A stretch of 14,278 nucleotides of DNA from Brucellaceae bacterium (GTDB taxonomy: Bacteria > Pseudomonadota > Alphaproteobacteria > Rhizobiales > Rhizobiaceae). Position numbers and translations under genes: made by a program. Shown here piece by piece: positions 1-7,644 of this stretch. Under the pieces are notes generated by a model. The model was not told the DNA's origin, made no database searches, and saw only the letters and a list, made by a program, of their open reading frames with translations. Location: contig JAIRVW010000098.1 in assembly GCA_031253705.1 (NCBI GenBank), forward strand, positions 1 through 14,278. The letters run 5' to 3'. Numbering within the stretch: the first letter of the stretch is position 1; each line of letters starts with the position of its first letter.

Positions 1-1168
<1,168 letters not shown>

Positions 1169-1273
1169 GCTGCATCTTAACGGCAGTCTTGTGAAGCCGG
1201 AGTAAATGATTTCATATAATCACGGGTTTATTGTTCAACTTTGGTAAGTTTGTTTTACTGTCTGTGTTGAAAA

Positions 1274-1340
1274 GCATTTTCAGCAAAAATGTGAAGCGGT
1301 TTTGCGTCCAGAAATGCGTACAAACAAAGATTTAGAGTCG
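1274..1340 (+). repeat. Rhizobiales-type palindromic repeat, copy A
   Basis: GCATTTTC (1274-1281) pairs imperfectly with GAAATGC (1311-1317), and an inner CAAAA/TTTTG arm (1284-1288 and about 1300-1304) flanks the core TGTGAAGCGG. It is followed by an ACAAA tract and TAGAG. The core and the tail match the first half of the element at 2064-2120. I recognise this layout as a common short intergenic repeat of Brucella and relatives, from memory rather than from a search. It lies between the divergent pgm and kinase genes. Confidence 0.6.
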
Positions 1341-1393
1341 CTTCATAAACGTACTTGTCTCAAAGAGATGCTTGATCATGAGATATTGGCTGC

Positions 1394-2038
1394 ATGATGT
1401 CTGAAACACTAATTTTCAAACGTGAAACACTGGCGGCAGAAATTTTACGTCAAGTCAAAGGGCGCGATCGTCTGATTGTTGCCATTGCCGGTGCGCCTGC
1501 AGCCGGAAAATCAACGCTGGCTGAAGCTTTGTGCCGCGAGATCGATGCAACCTCCTCAGCACCTTTATCTGTTGTCGTGCCGATGGACGGATTTCATTAT
1601 GACAATGTCATTCTTGATGCACGCGGGCACAGGGCGCGTAAAGGAGCGCCGCATACATTTGATGCGGATGGTTTTAAGATCTTGTTGTCACGTCTAAGAA
1701 ACGAGAACACAGATATCGCCATTCCGGTTTTTGACAGGGCAATGGATCTGGCGCGAGCGGGAGCTGCGCTTGTGACTGCGCAACATCAGATCGTGCTGGT
1801 CGAGGGGAATTATCTGCTGCTGGATCAGCCGGTCTGGCGCGATATGCGGCGCTTTTTTGATCTGAGTATTTTTCTGGATGTGCCTTTTGGCACGCTGGAA
1901 CAGCGGCTTATTCAGCGCTGGCTGGACTATGGAGCGGATGCTGAGGCTGCAAAAGCCCGTGCGCTGAGCAATGATATTCCCAATGCGCAGACCGTTACAG
2001 AGCAGTCACTACCGGCAGACTTTATCTTGCAGGATTAA
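1394..2038 (+). CDS. P-loop kinase of the uridine kinase/PanK-like family (FrcK/YggC-like)
   Basis: This is a cytoplasmic 214-residue P-loop phosphotransferase. The Walker A motif GAPAAGKST spans residues 33-41. PMDGFHYDN (63-71) supplies the acidic residue typical of phosphoribulokinase/uridine kinase enzymes. VEGNYLLLD (136-144) followed by W148 is characteristic of the YggC/FrcK-type 'nucleoside/nucleotide kinase family' proteins, and an arginine-rich segment around 171-189 fits the lid. The length is normal for the group. FrcK-like members sit with fructose ABC transporters in rhizobia, but no transporter is here, so the substrate (a sugar, nucleoside or pantothenate-like molecule) cannot be read from context. 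ATG codons at 1394 and 1397 are both possible and neither has a strong Shine-Dalgarno. It is divergent from pgm, with repeat copy A between them and the composite repeat just downstream. The family is clear; the substrate is not. Confidence 0.85.
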   Translation: MMSETLIFKRETLAAEILRQVKGRDRLIVAIAGAPAAGKSTLAEALCREIDATSSAPLSVVVPMDGFHYDNVILDARGHRARKGAPHTFDADGFKILLSRLRNENTDIAIPVFDRAMDLARAGAALVTAQHQIVLVEGNYLLLDQPVWRDMRRFFDLSIFLDVPFGTLEQRLIQRWLDYGADAEAAKARALSNDIPNAQTVTEQSLPADFILQD

Positions 2039-2063
2039 AACTTTCCTGTAGGTTTGTTTTTAT

Positions 2064-2167
2064 TAGAGCGTATCCCGAAAAGTGTGAAACGGTTTTCGGA
2101 CAAGATACGTGTTAAAACAAACCGTTAGAGCGGTTCTACGATTCAACATTCACTGGAACCGCTCTAA
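2064..2167 (+). repeat. composite palindromic repeat (two element types back to back)
   Basis: The first half (2064-2120) starts with TAGAGCG and has the core CCGAAAAGTGTGAAACGG, followed by TTTTCGG, a tract ending in AAAACAA, and TTAGAG; it is related to copy A. The second half is a hairpin whose perfect 12-bp arms TTAGAGCGGTTC (2125-2136) and GAACCGCTCTAA (2156-2167) enclose a 19-nt loop. A degenerate relative of this second half is at 6911-6950. The element fills almost the whole gap between the kinase and the FAH-family gene. Its last bases form the apparent ATG at 2167, which argues against that codon being the true start. Confidence 0.7.
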
Positions 2168-2193
2168 TGAGTTCAAAACTTAAGAGAATGCCA

Positions 2194-2886
2194 ATGTCCG
2201 ACAAGCTGATTTTTCCTGCTCACCCGCCGGTAACACTGCCGATAGAGGGGAGCGATCAGCGCTTTCCGGTGCGTCGTATTTATTGCGTTGGCCGCAATTA
2301 TGCAGATCATGCACGGGAAATGGGACATGATCCTGATCGCGATCCGCCGTTTTTCTTTCAGAAAAATCCGGACAATCTGGTGAGTGACGGCGGTAATTTT
2401 CCTTATCCGCCGCTGTCAAACGATGTACATCACGAGATTGAGCTGGTTGTCGCCCTGCAAAAAGGTGGAAAAAATATTCCGGCAACCGAGGCCAATGATC
2501 ATATTTACGGCTATGCGGTCGGGCTGGATATGACACGGCGTGACATGCAGGGCGAAGCGAAAAAGCTGGGGCGTCCATGGGAAACCGGCAAGGCTTTTGA
2601 ACAGTCCGCACCATGTTCCGCGCTGGTGCCTGCAAGCCGTATCGGACACCCTGAAAGCGGATCTATCTGGCTGAAAGTTAACGGTAAAACTGTTCAGGAA
2701 GGCGATATTAACCAGCTGATCTGGTCGGTACCGGAAACCATCGCAATCCTTTCCACACTCTATGAATTGCAGGCCGGAGATCTGATCTTTACCGGCACAC
2801 CTGCCGGTGTCGGTGGTGTTGCCAGAGGTGATGTGCTGGAGGGCGGTGTTGACGCTATCGGACATTTGACAACAAAAGTTGTCTGA
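2194..2886 (+). CDS. fumarylacetoacetate hydrolase (FAH) family protein, fumarylpyruvate hydrolase-like
   Basis: A 230-residue metal-dependent enzyme of the FAH superfamily, whose members hydrolyse or decarboxylate beta-diketo and oxo acids such as fumarylpyruvate, acylpyruvates and oxaloacetate. RIYCVGRNYADHAREMG (28-44) and PPFFF.K (51-57) are typical of the fumarylpyruvate hydrolase/acylpyruvase branch. The metal ligands are visible as HHEIE (79-83, Glu81 and Glu83) and Asp112 in GLDMTRRD. The C-terminal FTGTPAGVG loop is at 199-207. I chose the ATG at 2194 because AAGAGA (2182-2187) stands 6 nt before it. In-frame ATGs at 2167 and 2188 exist, but the first is the end of a repeat and the second has no room for a ribosome site. 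No aromatic-degradation genes adjoin, so the exact substrate is open. Confidence 0.88.
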   Translation: MSDKLIFPAHPPVTLPIEGSDQRFPVRRIYCVGRNYADHAREMGHDPDRDPPFFFQKNPDNLVSDGGNFPYPPLSNDVHHEIELVVALQKGGKNIPATEANDHIYGYAVGLDMTRRDMQGEAKKLGRPWETGKAFEQSAPCSALVPASRIGHPESGSIWLKVNGKTVQEGDINQLIWSVPETIAILSTLYELQAGDLIFTGTPAGVGGVARGDVLEGGVDAIGHLTTKVV

Positions 2887-2917
2887 CCGTTTTAGCATTT
2901 GCTGCATTTTCAGGCTG

Positions 2918-2987
2918 GTCTCATGGGCGGAATCTCTGTAAATATTTAATCAACCATGAGACAGAGTCCTCATTCTTCGGGACTTTG
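2918..2987 (+). terminator. inverted repeat and hairpin after the FAH-family gene
   Basis: Two structures follow the stop at 2886. GTCTCATGG (2918-2926) and CCATGAGAC (2954-2962) are perfect 9-bp arms 27 nt apart. CAGAGTCC (2962-2969) pairs with GGACTTTG (2980-2987), 8 bp with one G-U, around a 10-nt loop; a T5 run follows about 7 nt later (near 2994-2998). The second may end transcription of the FAH gene, but the T-run is set too far off for a textbook terminator. Confidence 0.3.
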
Positions 2988-3120
2988 TGACGATTTTTAC
3001 TGCATAAGCGATACATTTTCAGGCTTGCGTTTAATCAATGCGCTCTGTTGTGCCGCTTCTTACGTTTGTAAGAGACAGCCTGTTCTGTCTGCGAACGGAG
3101 ACAACAAAAAGGATCGCCCG

Positions 3121-3309
3121 ATGGCATTCGAAGAGATCAAGGCGGAAATCGCTTTGTTATTTGAGCAGATGGTCAACCAGCCGGAAGACACACACGAACT
3201 GGCCGAGTCCATTCGTGAGAAGCTCAATGCGATGAGAGCCAGCGGTCTGCCATTGCCGGAAGATCTGGTCGAACTCGAAAAACGTCTCAACAACGAATTG
3301 GGTGCCTGA
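3121..3309 (+). CDS. small conserved-looking protein, function unknown
   Basis: A 62-residue acidic protein that I cannot assign to a family. It has no signal peptide, membrane segment or cysteine. Its composition (many Glu, Leu, Ala and Lys) and the sequence from about 2-38 and 46-60 suggest two amphipathic helices joined by a GLPLP turn (42-46), such as a small adaptor or dimeric helical hairpin. The ATG at 3121 has AAGGA at 3109-3113 with 7-nt spacing, so a longer reading from 2956 is not needed; that extension also runs through the hairpins downstream of the FAH-family gene. The stop TGA (3307-3309) overlaps the ATG of the transglycosylase by one base, so the two are very probably co-translated. 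A role linked to cell-wall lytic activity is inference from that coupling. Confidence 0.75.
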   Translation: MAFEEIKAEIALLFEQMVNQPEDTHELAESIREKLNAMRASGLPLPEDLVELEKRLNNELGA

Positions 3310-4340
3310 TGCGGATGTCTGTTCTGGCACTTCGTTCTGTTCTCCTGCTTTCCGGTGCTGTTGCGCTTTCTGCCTGCACCACCACCAACGGACCTAAAAC
3401 AGCGAATGCATCCGGCTCAACACAGGCCGTTGATGCTGCTGTCGCCGATATGGCGAAAGCCGTGAATACACCGGTCGTTGTCGCCGGAACCGCTAATCCG
3501 GACGGTAGCGCCAAAGGTGCAACAATTGCACCATCCGCTTATGCTGCAGAAGCTGCAGGAAGCCAGACACAGGTCGCCGCACTGACCACTACGGAAGCTT
3601 CCGATCCTGTTTTACCGGCAGCTGTGCCGCTGCCAATGTTCCGCCAGACCGCGACGGAAGCCTTGCTGGCAACCGCCACACCGTCTCTTGCGACGGACGC
3701 ACATAATGTTGCGGGCGAAGTCAAATATACCGGCGTCACCAAATCGGGAACTGCCAATCATCTGGTTGAAGAACGCGCAGATATTGCCGCCAACAGCAAA
3801 CCGGAGCTGCATAATCTGATCGGACAATATGCGGCGGCCTATCAGGTGCCGGAACGTCTGGTACACCGTGTTGTGCAGCGTGAGAGCCGTTATAATCCGG
3901 CTGCGCGCAACGGTCCTTATTTCGGTCTGATGCAGATCAGCCATGCCACCGCACGCGGTATGGGCTATCAGGGCAGCCCGCAGGGACTGCTCAATGCCAA
4001 TACGAACTTACGTTATGCGGTGAAATATCTTGCCGGTGCCTATAAGGTTGCAGGCGGCAATGAAACGCAGGCCGTAAGATTCTACGCGCAGGGCTATTAT
4101 TATGATGCCAAGCGCAAAGGTCTTCTGGAAGAAACCGGATTGCGTACTGGTCCGAATTCCGTGCGCACGGCTTTTATTGAACCGGGAAAAACAACCGCAG
4201 CAGCCAATGCTGCCACAGCGGCCGCCACCAAGAGCGCTGTTGATGTTGCCCAGACAGATCCGATGACCACGCAGTCCGTTGCGAAAGCCGGAAAATCTGC
4301 CCGCATTCATGTGAATAAGCGCGAATTTTCTCAGCGCTGA
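3309..4340 (+). CDS. lytic transglycosylase, lipoprotein, SLT domain
   Basis: A predicted murein-cleaving enzyme of the periplasm. The N-terminus has a hydrophobic segment and a lipobox LSAC (20-23), so Cys23 would be lipidated and the protein membrane-anchored. Residues about 24-160 are a low-complexity Ala/Thr/Ser/Val-rich linker. The SLT domain runs from about 165 to 275: catalytic Glu192 in QRESRYNP (190-197), GLMQIS (206-211), and NLRYAVKYLAGAY (233-245). Where many SLT enzymes have AYNAGPG, this one has YAQGYYYDAKRKG (259-271), a variant I associate with alphaproteobacterial members. A second Ala/Thr-rich tail follows (about 293-330), ending in a basic segment. The start may be ATG 3309, overlapping the upstream stop (TGATG), or the in-frame ATG at 3315. 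It forms an operon with the 62-residue gene and is closed by the hairpin at 4365. Confidence 0.9.
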   Translation: MRMSVLALRSVLLLSGAVALSACTTTNGPKTANASGSTQAVDAAVADMAKAVNTPVVVAGTANPDGSAKGATIAPSAYAAEAAGSQTQVAALTTTEASDPVLPAAVPLPMFRQTATEALLATATPSLATDAHNVAGEVKYTGVTKSGTANHLVEERADIAANSKPELHNLIGQYAAAYQVPERLVHRVVQRESRYNPAARNGPYFGLMQISHATARGMGYQGSPQGLLNANTNLRYAVKYLAGAYKVAGGNETQAVRFYAQGYYYDAKRKGLLEETGLRTGPNSVRTAFIEPGKTTAAANAATAAATKSAVDVAQTDPMTTQSVAKAGKSARIHVNKREFSQR

Positions 4341-4364
4341 TTTATCCGGTTTTTTGACTATAAT

Positions 4365-4399
4365 AACGCCCGTTTCCTGTTGGATGCGGGCGTTTTCTT
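4365..4399 (+). terminator. Rho-independent terminator of the transglycosylase operon
   Basis: AACGCCCG (4365-4372) and CGGGCGTT (4387-4394) make a perfect 8-bp GC-rich stem with a 14-nt loop, leading straight into TTTTCTT. It lies 25 bp after the stop codon at 4340. Confidence 0.85.
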
Positions 4400-4456
4400 A
4401 TTCTGGCTGTCGTGATGATACGGTTTTGTATTACGGTCATTTTATCGTCATGAATC

Positions 4457-4462
4457 TATAAT
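4457..4462 (+). promoter_or_regulatory. possible -10 element for the HlyIII gene
   Basis: A perfect TATAAT stands 67 bp upstream of the ATG at 4529, between the previous terminator and the gene. No convincing -35 is seen 16-18 bp upstream, so this is a weak call. Confidence 0.3.
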
Positions 4463-4528
4463 CATTGTGGCGCATACTTATTTTGACCCCGCTTTTTATA
4501 ACCACCTGACAGTGTCCGGACGGCTGAT

Positions 4529-5188
4529 ATGAACCAGATTTTACAAAAAGCAGAAGCCTCCGTTGCGCGTCTTTATGACAAGGCGGAACTCTGGGCAGAC
4601 GGTATTGTCCATGTGGTTGGCGTTGCGCTGGCCGTTGGCGGCGCAGCTGTGATGCTGTGGTATCTGGCAGGGCAGATTTCGCCGGTGATTTATATTTCCG
4701 CCCTGATTTATGTGCTGAGCCTTGTGGCAGCGCTATCGATTTCAGCAATTTACAATATCTGGCCGGTTTCTCCGGTGAAGCAGTTTCTGCGTCGTTTTGA
4801 TCATTCCATGATCTATGTGCTGATCGCTGGAACCTATACACCCTTCATCATGAAAATGGGTGAGGGAGCCGGTTGGCATTTGAGTTTAGTCTGGCTGATT
4901 GCATTTTGCGGCATTGCGCTGAAACTGACCATGCCCGGCCGTTTCGACCGGCTGGCAATCCTGCTCTATCTCGCACTCGGCTGGAGCGGTGTGCTGATCT
5001 ATGATCAGTTACTGCAGTTCCTGTCCCTGCAAGTCGTGGTGCTGATTGCTGCCGGCGGGATTATCTATTCGCTCGGCGTTATCTTTCATGTCTGGGAGCG
5101 TCTGCGCTTCCAGAACGCCATCTGGCACGGCTTCGTCGTTGCCGGAGCGAGCCTCCACTACAGTGCCGTCTTTCTCGCTGTCCACTAG
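4529..5188 (+). CDS. hemolysin III (HlyIII/YqfA, PAQR superfamily) membrane protein
   Basis: A 219-residue integral membrane protein with about seven hydrophobic helices, the normal size and topology of the HlyIII family. The conserved polar residues are present: ADGIVHVVG (23-31, His28), the serine/asparagine region ALSISAIYN (68-76), RRFDHSMIYVLIAGTYTP (88-105, Asp91 and His92), and the last-helix pair His200 and His210 in IWHGFVVAGASLHY. In PAQR proteins the Asp and His residues form a metal site resembling ceramidases, so a membrane lipid hydrolase or membrane-homeostasis role is likely. The name 'hemolysin' comes from a Bacillus cereus homologue and need not mean cell lysis. The N-terminus has a short amphipathic stretch before helix 1. 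The Shine-Dalgarno is weak (GGACGG about 8 nt upstream). It appears to be a single-gene transcript. Confidence 0.88.
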   Translation: MNQILQKAEASVARLYDKAELWADGIVHVVGVALAVGGAAVMLWYLAGQISPVIYISALIYVLSLVAALSISAIYNIWPVSPVKQFLRRFDHSMIYVLIAGTYTPFIMKMGEGAGWHLSLVWLIAFCGIALKLTMPGRFDRLAILLYLALGWSGVLIYDQLLQFLSLQVVVLIAAGGIIYSLGVIFHVWERLRFQNAIWHGFVVAGASLHYSAVFLAVH

Positions 5189-5246
5189 GATTTCGGCTCT
5201 GGCGGTCTGCAAATGGCAATTTCCTGTGAGCCGGTGCTCATGTACA

Positions 5247-5286
5247 CACGGCACCACGCGCCTATTGGCGCGTAAAGGATGCCGTG
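5247..5286. repeat. nested hairpin element
   Basis: The outer arms CACGGCA (5247-5253) and TGCCGTG (5280-5286) enclose the inner arms ACGCGCC (5256-5262) and GGCGCGT (5267-5273) with a TATT loop. Both arm pairs are perfect. It is not followed by a T-run, so it is not a classical terminator of the HlyIII gene, although it begins 58 bp after that stop. Confidence 0.5.
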
Positions 5287-5296
5287 ATTCTAGGAA

Positions 5297-5340
5297 TTGC
5301 ATAATCTTATCCTTCATCGAATGATGAAGGGATTATGCAA
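5297..5340. repeat. long bulged hairpin
   Basis: TTGCATAATC (5297-5306) pairs with GATTATGCAA (5331-5340), and inside them CCTTCAT (5311-5317) pairs with ATGAAGG (5324-5330). This gives 17 base pairs interrupted only by a 4-nt bulge (TTAT, 5307-5310), with a 6-nt loop. It starts 10 bp after the preceding nested hairpin. Function unknown; a small palindromic mobile repeat or an RNA structure are both possible. Confidence 0.5.
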
Positions 5341-5434
5341 GGGTACATTCCGCTCCGGTTCTCGAAAATCACCATTTTCGCCACGCCATAACCAAAATCC
5401 AACGCCGCGCTTTTGATCTGAACAAGATAAATAA

Positions 5435-5462
5435 AAAACAGCCGGATTGCTCCGGCTGTTTT
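5435..5462 (-). terminator. Rho-independent terminator of argG
   Basis: AAAACAGCCGGA (5435-5446) and TCCGGCTGTTTT (5451-5462) form a perfect 12-bp stem with a TTGC loop. Read leftward, it runs into a T-rich tract (complement of the A-run at about 5427-5438). It lies 28 bp beyond the argG stop. Confidence 0.9.
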
Positions 5463-5489
5463 CATTGTTTCAGTGTTTAACTGGCTTGC

Positions 5490-6710
5490 TTAGCCGCGGT
5501 TGCGGGCTGCCAGTGTACGCAGACGCAGTGCATTGAGCTTGATGAAGCCCGCAGCATCTTTCTGGTCATAAGCGCCGTGATCATCTTCAAATGTCACCAG
5601 CTTGTCGGAATAAAGCGACTTATCGCTCTCACGGCCGGTCACAATCACATTGCCCTTATAGAGCTTGAGTGTCACTTCGCCTTCAACATGACGCTGGCTG
5701 TGGTCGATTGCAGCCTGCAGCATTTCACGTTCCGGCGAGAACCAGAAGCCGTAATAGATCAGTTCCGCATAGCGTGGCATCAGCTCATCTTTAAGATGTG
5801 CTGCACCGCGATCCAGCGTAATGCTTTCAATCGCGCGATGTGCTGCCAGCAGGATTGTGCCACCAGGTGTTTCATAAACGCCGCGGGACTTCATGCCGAC
5901 GAAACGGTTTTCAACGAGGTCAAGACGGCCGATACCATTGTCGCGACCATAGTCGTTGAGTGCAGCCAGCAGGGTCGCAGGCGACATACGCACGCCATTG
6001 ATCGAAACCGCATCGCCTCGCTCAAAACCGATCTTGATGATGGTGGCTTTGTCCGGCGCAGCTTCCGGCGAAATCGTGCGCATATGCACATATTCAGGTG
6101 CTTCAACTGCAGGATCTTCCAGCACTTTACCTTCGGAAGAAGAGTGCAGCAGGTTCGCATCGACGGAGAATGGTGCTTCGCCCATCTTGTCTTTTGCTAC
6201 AGGGATTTGGTGCTTCTCGGCAAAGTCGAGCAGGTCTGTACGGCTCTTGAATGTCCAGTCGCGCCAAGGAGCGATGATCTTGATGTCCGGATTGAGCGCA
6301 TAGGCGGAGAGTTCAAAACGAACCTGATCGTTACCCTTGCCGGTTGCACCATGTGCAATCGCATCGGCGCCGGTTTTCTTGGCGATTTCGATGAGATGCT
6401 TGGAGATCAGCGGACGGGCAATCGAGGTGCCGAGCAGATAGACGCCTTCATAAACTGCATTGGCGCGGAACATCGGGAAAACGAAGTCGCGGACGAATTC
6501 TTCACGCACATCTTCAATGAAGATTTCTTTGATGCCGAGCATTTCAGCTTTTTTGCGTGCCGGTTCGAGTTCTTCACCCTGACCAAGGTCAGCGGTGAAA
6601 GTCACAACTTCAGCGCCGAGCTCGGTCTGCAGCCATTTCAGAATGATAGAAGTATCGAGGCCGCCGGAATAAGCGAGCACGACTTTTTTAACGTCTTTCC
6701 AGTTGTTCAT
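5490..6710 (-). CDS. argG: argininosuccinate synthase
   Basis: This enzyme condenses citrulline and aspartate with ATP to argininosuccinate, AMP and pyrophosphate, the penultimate step of arginine synthesis in the cytoplasm. The 406-residue length is normal. The PP-loop ATP pyrophosphatase motif AYSGGLDTS is at 13-21. The citrulline/aspartate-binding region [13 protein letters not shown] is at 121-133, preceded by [12 protein letters not shown] (93-104). The start at 6708-6710 has GGAAG about 6 nt upstream on the minus strand. It is a single-gene unit with a strong terminator at 5435-5462 and is divergent from the RhtB/LysE-type exporter. No argH or other arg gene adjoins, as is usual in this order. 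Two perfect palindromes in the 264-bp divergent region (6865-6876, 6897-6910) are candidate operators. Confidence 0.98.
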   Translation of the reverse strand: MNNWKDVKKVVLAYSGGLDTSIILKWLQTELGAEVVTFTADLGQGEELEPARKKAEMLGIKEIFIEDVREEFVRDFVFPMFRANAVYEGVYLLGTSIARPLISKHLIEIAKKTGADAIAHGATGKGNDQVRFELSAYALNPDIKIIAPWRDWTFKSRTDLLDFAEKHQIPVAKDKMGEAPFSVDANLLHSSSEGKVLEDPAVEAPEYVHMRTISPEAAPDKATIIKIGFERGDAVSINGVRMSPATLLAALNDYGRDNGIGRLDLVENRFVGMKSRGVYETPGGTILLAAHRAIESITLDRGAAHLKDELMPRYAELIYYGFWFSPEREMLQAAIDHSQRHVEGEVTLKLYKGNVIVTGRESDKSLYSDKLVTFEDDHGAYDQKDAAGFIKLNALRLRTLAARNRG

Positions 6711-6864
6711 TTTATGCTTCCAGTACGTGCCGGTACGGCATCTGAGAGTTTACCGCATCGCAGCGGAGATAAATTCTGCCTTTTCTTTTATCATCTCAAT
6801 AAAGTGAAGCAAGCCGTCTTATTGTAGAAGTTGGTATGAAGTGAAAATTTACGCGGCTAAGCAT

Positions 6865-6876
6865 GAAACCGGTTTC
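6865..6876. promoter_or_regulatory. 12-bp palindrome in the argG-exporter divergent region
   Basis: GAAACCGGTTTC is a perfect palindrome 155 bp upstream of the argG start and about 99 bp upstream of the exporter start. It may be a regulator site. The regulator is unknown. Confidence 0.3.
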
Positions 6877-6896
6877 AGAGAATAAATATCTGCGTT

Positions 6897-6910
6897 AGTT
6901 TGGCCAAACT
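6897..6910. promoter_or_regulatory. 14-bp palindrome in the argG-exporter divergent region
   Basis: AGTTTGGCCAAACT is a perfect 14-bp palindrome ending just before the degenerate repeat copy. It lies about 42 bp upstream of the -10 candidate for the exporter, so it is well placed for a dimeric repressor or activator. Inference only. Confidence 0.35.
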
Positions 6911-6950
6911 CAGAGCGGTTCCGGTTCCTGTTGAACCGTTGGAACCGCCT
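6911..6950. repeat. palindromic repeat, degenerate copy C
   Basis: GCGGTTCC (6915-6922) pairs with GGAACCGC (6941-6948), and an inner GGTTC (6923-6927) pairs with GAACC (6933-6937). The AGAGCGGTTC start and GAACCGC end match the second half of the element at 2125-2167, but the right-hand CTCTAA end is altered to CTATATAAT, which creates a promoter-like hexamer. Confidence 0.6.
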
Positions 6951-6957
6951 ATATAAT
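6931..6957 (+). promoter_or_regulatory. candidate promoter of the RhtB/LysE exporter gene
   Basis: TTGAAC (6931-6936) and TATAAT (6952-6957) are spaced by 15 bp, ending 17 bp before the ATG at 6975. The spacing is 1-2 bp short of ideal. If used, the leader would be about 10-12 nt, which fits the poor Shine-Dalgarno. The -35 lies inside repeat copy C. Confidence 0.4.
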
Positions 6958-6974
6958 CTCTTCGGGGCACATGC

Positions 6975-7634
6975 ATGTCATTCTTAAATTCTCTGACGTT
7001 TATTCCGGACTGGCCGGTCTTGGTTCAGTTCGCGATTGCGACATTTATCCTGTCGATCACACCGGGTCCCGATATGACATTATTTGTCGGACGCGCTTTG
7101 TCTGAAGGGCGTGCTGCCGGCTTCGCCTGTCTGGCCGGTGCATCCAGTGGCATTGTTATTCATACCACAATGGTGGCTATTGGCCTGTCTGCGCTGATTA
7201 TCGCGTCGCCAGGTGCTTTCTGGGTACTGAAAGTTGTCGGTGCAGGCTATCTGGTCTGGCTGGCAATACAGGCGATCCGCAAAGGCTCTGCTTTCTCACC
7301 GGAAAAGGGCAGCGGTAAAAAACACACACTCTTTCAGAACTGGGCGACAGGCTTGGGGATCAATCTGCTGAACCCGAAGATCATCCTGTTCAACATGACA
7401 TTCCTGCCGCAATTCGTCTCCGCGCATGATCCGCATGCACCGGGCAAATTGTTTTTCCTCGGCCTGTCCTTTATTCCGCTGGCATTGCCGGTGGTGGTGC
7501 CGATGATTTTGGCGGCAGATAAATTTGCAGGGCTTTTGAAGAAGAATCCGACTGTGACACGCTGGGTGGATTATGTCTTTGCCAGTGTTTTCTCGGTTTT
7601 TGCGCTGAAAATTTTGCTGGCAGAGGGGAAATGA
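6975..7634 (+). CDS. LysE/RhtB family amino-acid exporter
   Basis: A 219-residue inner-membrane exporter with about six hydrophobic helices. The family signature SITPGPDMTLFVGRALSEG is at 27-45, followed by the GF..LAG.SSGI.IH helix (49-63). NLLNPKIILFNMTFLPQFV (130-148) is the second conserved block. RhtB/LysE proteins export lysine, threonine, homoserine or related compounds using the proton gradient. The substrate here cannot be assigned. The neighbouring argG makes an arginine link tempting, but divergent placement alone is not evidence. The ATG at 6975 was chosen because it is the first in-frame ATG; an out-of-frame ATG lies at 6971, and the Shine-Dalgarno is poor. The stop at 7632-7634 faces the convergent membrane-protein gene with only 10 bp between, and the hairpin at 7650-7679 lies inside that gene's end. 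Confidence 0.93.
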   Translation: MSFLNSLTFIPDWPVLVQFAIATFILSITPGPDMTLFVGRALSEGRAAGFACLAGASSGIVIHTTMVAIGLSALIIASPGAFWVLKVVGAGYLVWLAIQAIRKGSAFSPEKGSGKKHTLFQNWATGLGINLLNPKIILFNMTFLPQFVSAHDPHAPGKLFFLGLSFIPLALPVVVPMILAADKFAGLLKKNPTVTRWVDYVFASVFSVFALKILLAEGK

Positions 7635-7644
7635 TTGCAGGGAT

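Larger units (their letters stand above)
5189..5434. other. intergenic stretch with two hairpins, no gene
   Basis: No plausible coding frame is seen. 5247-5340 holds two adjacent hairpins, listed separately. The stretch 5341-5434 shows nothing I can assign before the argG terminator begins. Confidence 0.5.

Noticed and set aside
2167..2193. N-terminal extension of the FAH-family gene
   Set aside because: The ATG at 2167 is formed by the end of a palindromic repeat; ATG 2194 has a properly spaced Shine-Dalgarno.
2956..3120. 55-codon upstream extension of the 62-residue protein
   Set aside because: It runs through the hairpins downstream of the FAH-family gene, is Cys/Ser-rich unlike the rest, and the internal ATG at 3121 has a good AAGGA.
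5577..6827. A 416-codon open frame on the plus strand opposite argG
   Set aside because: It mirrors the argG gene in an antisense frame. It is rich in Cys, His and Phe, matches no family I know, and has no ribosome site. argG has every family motif.
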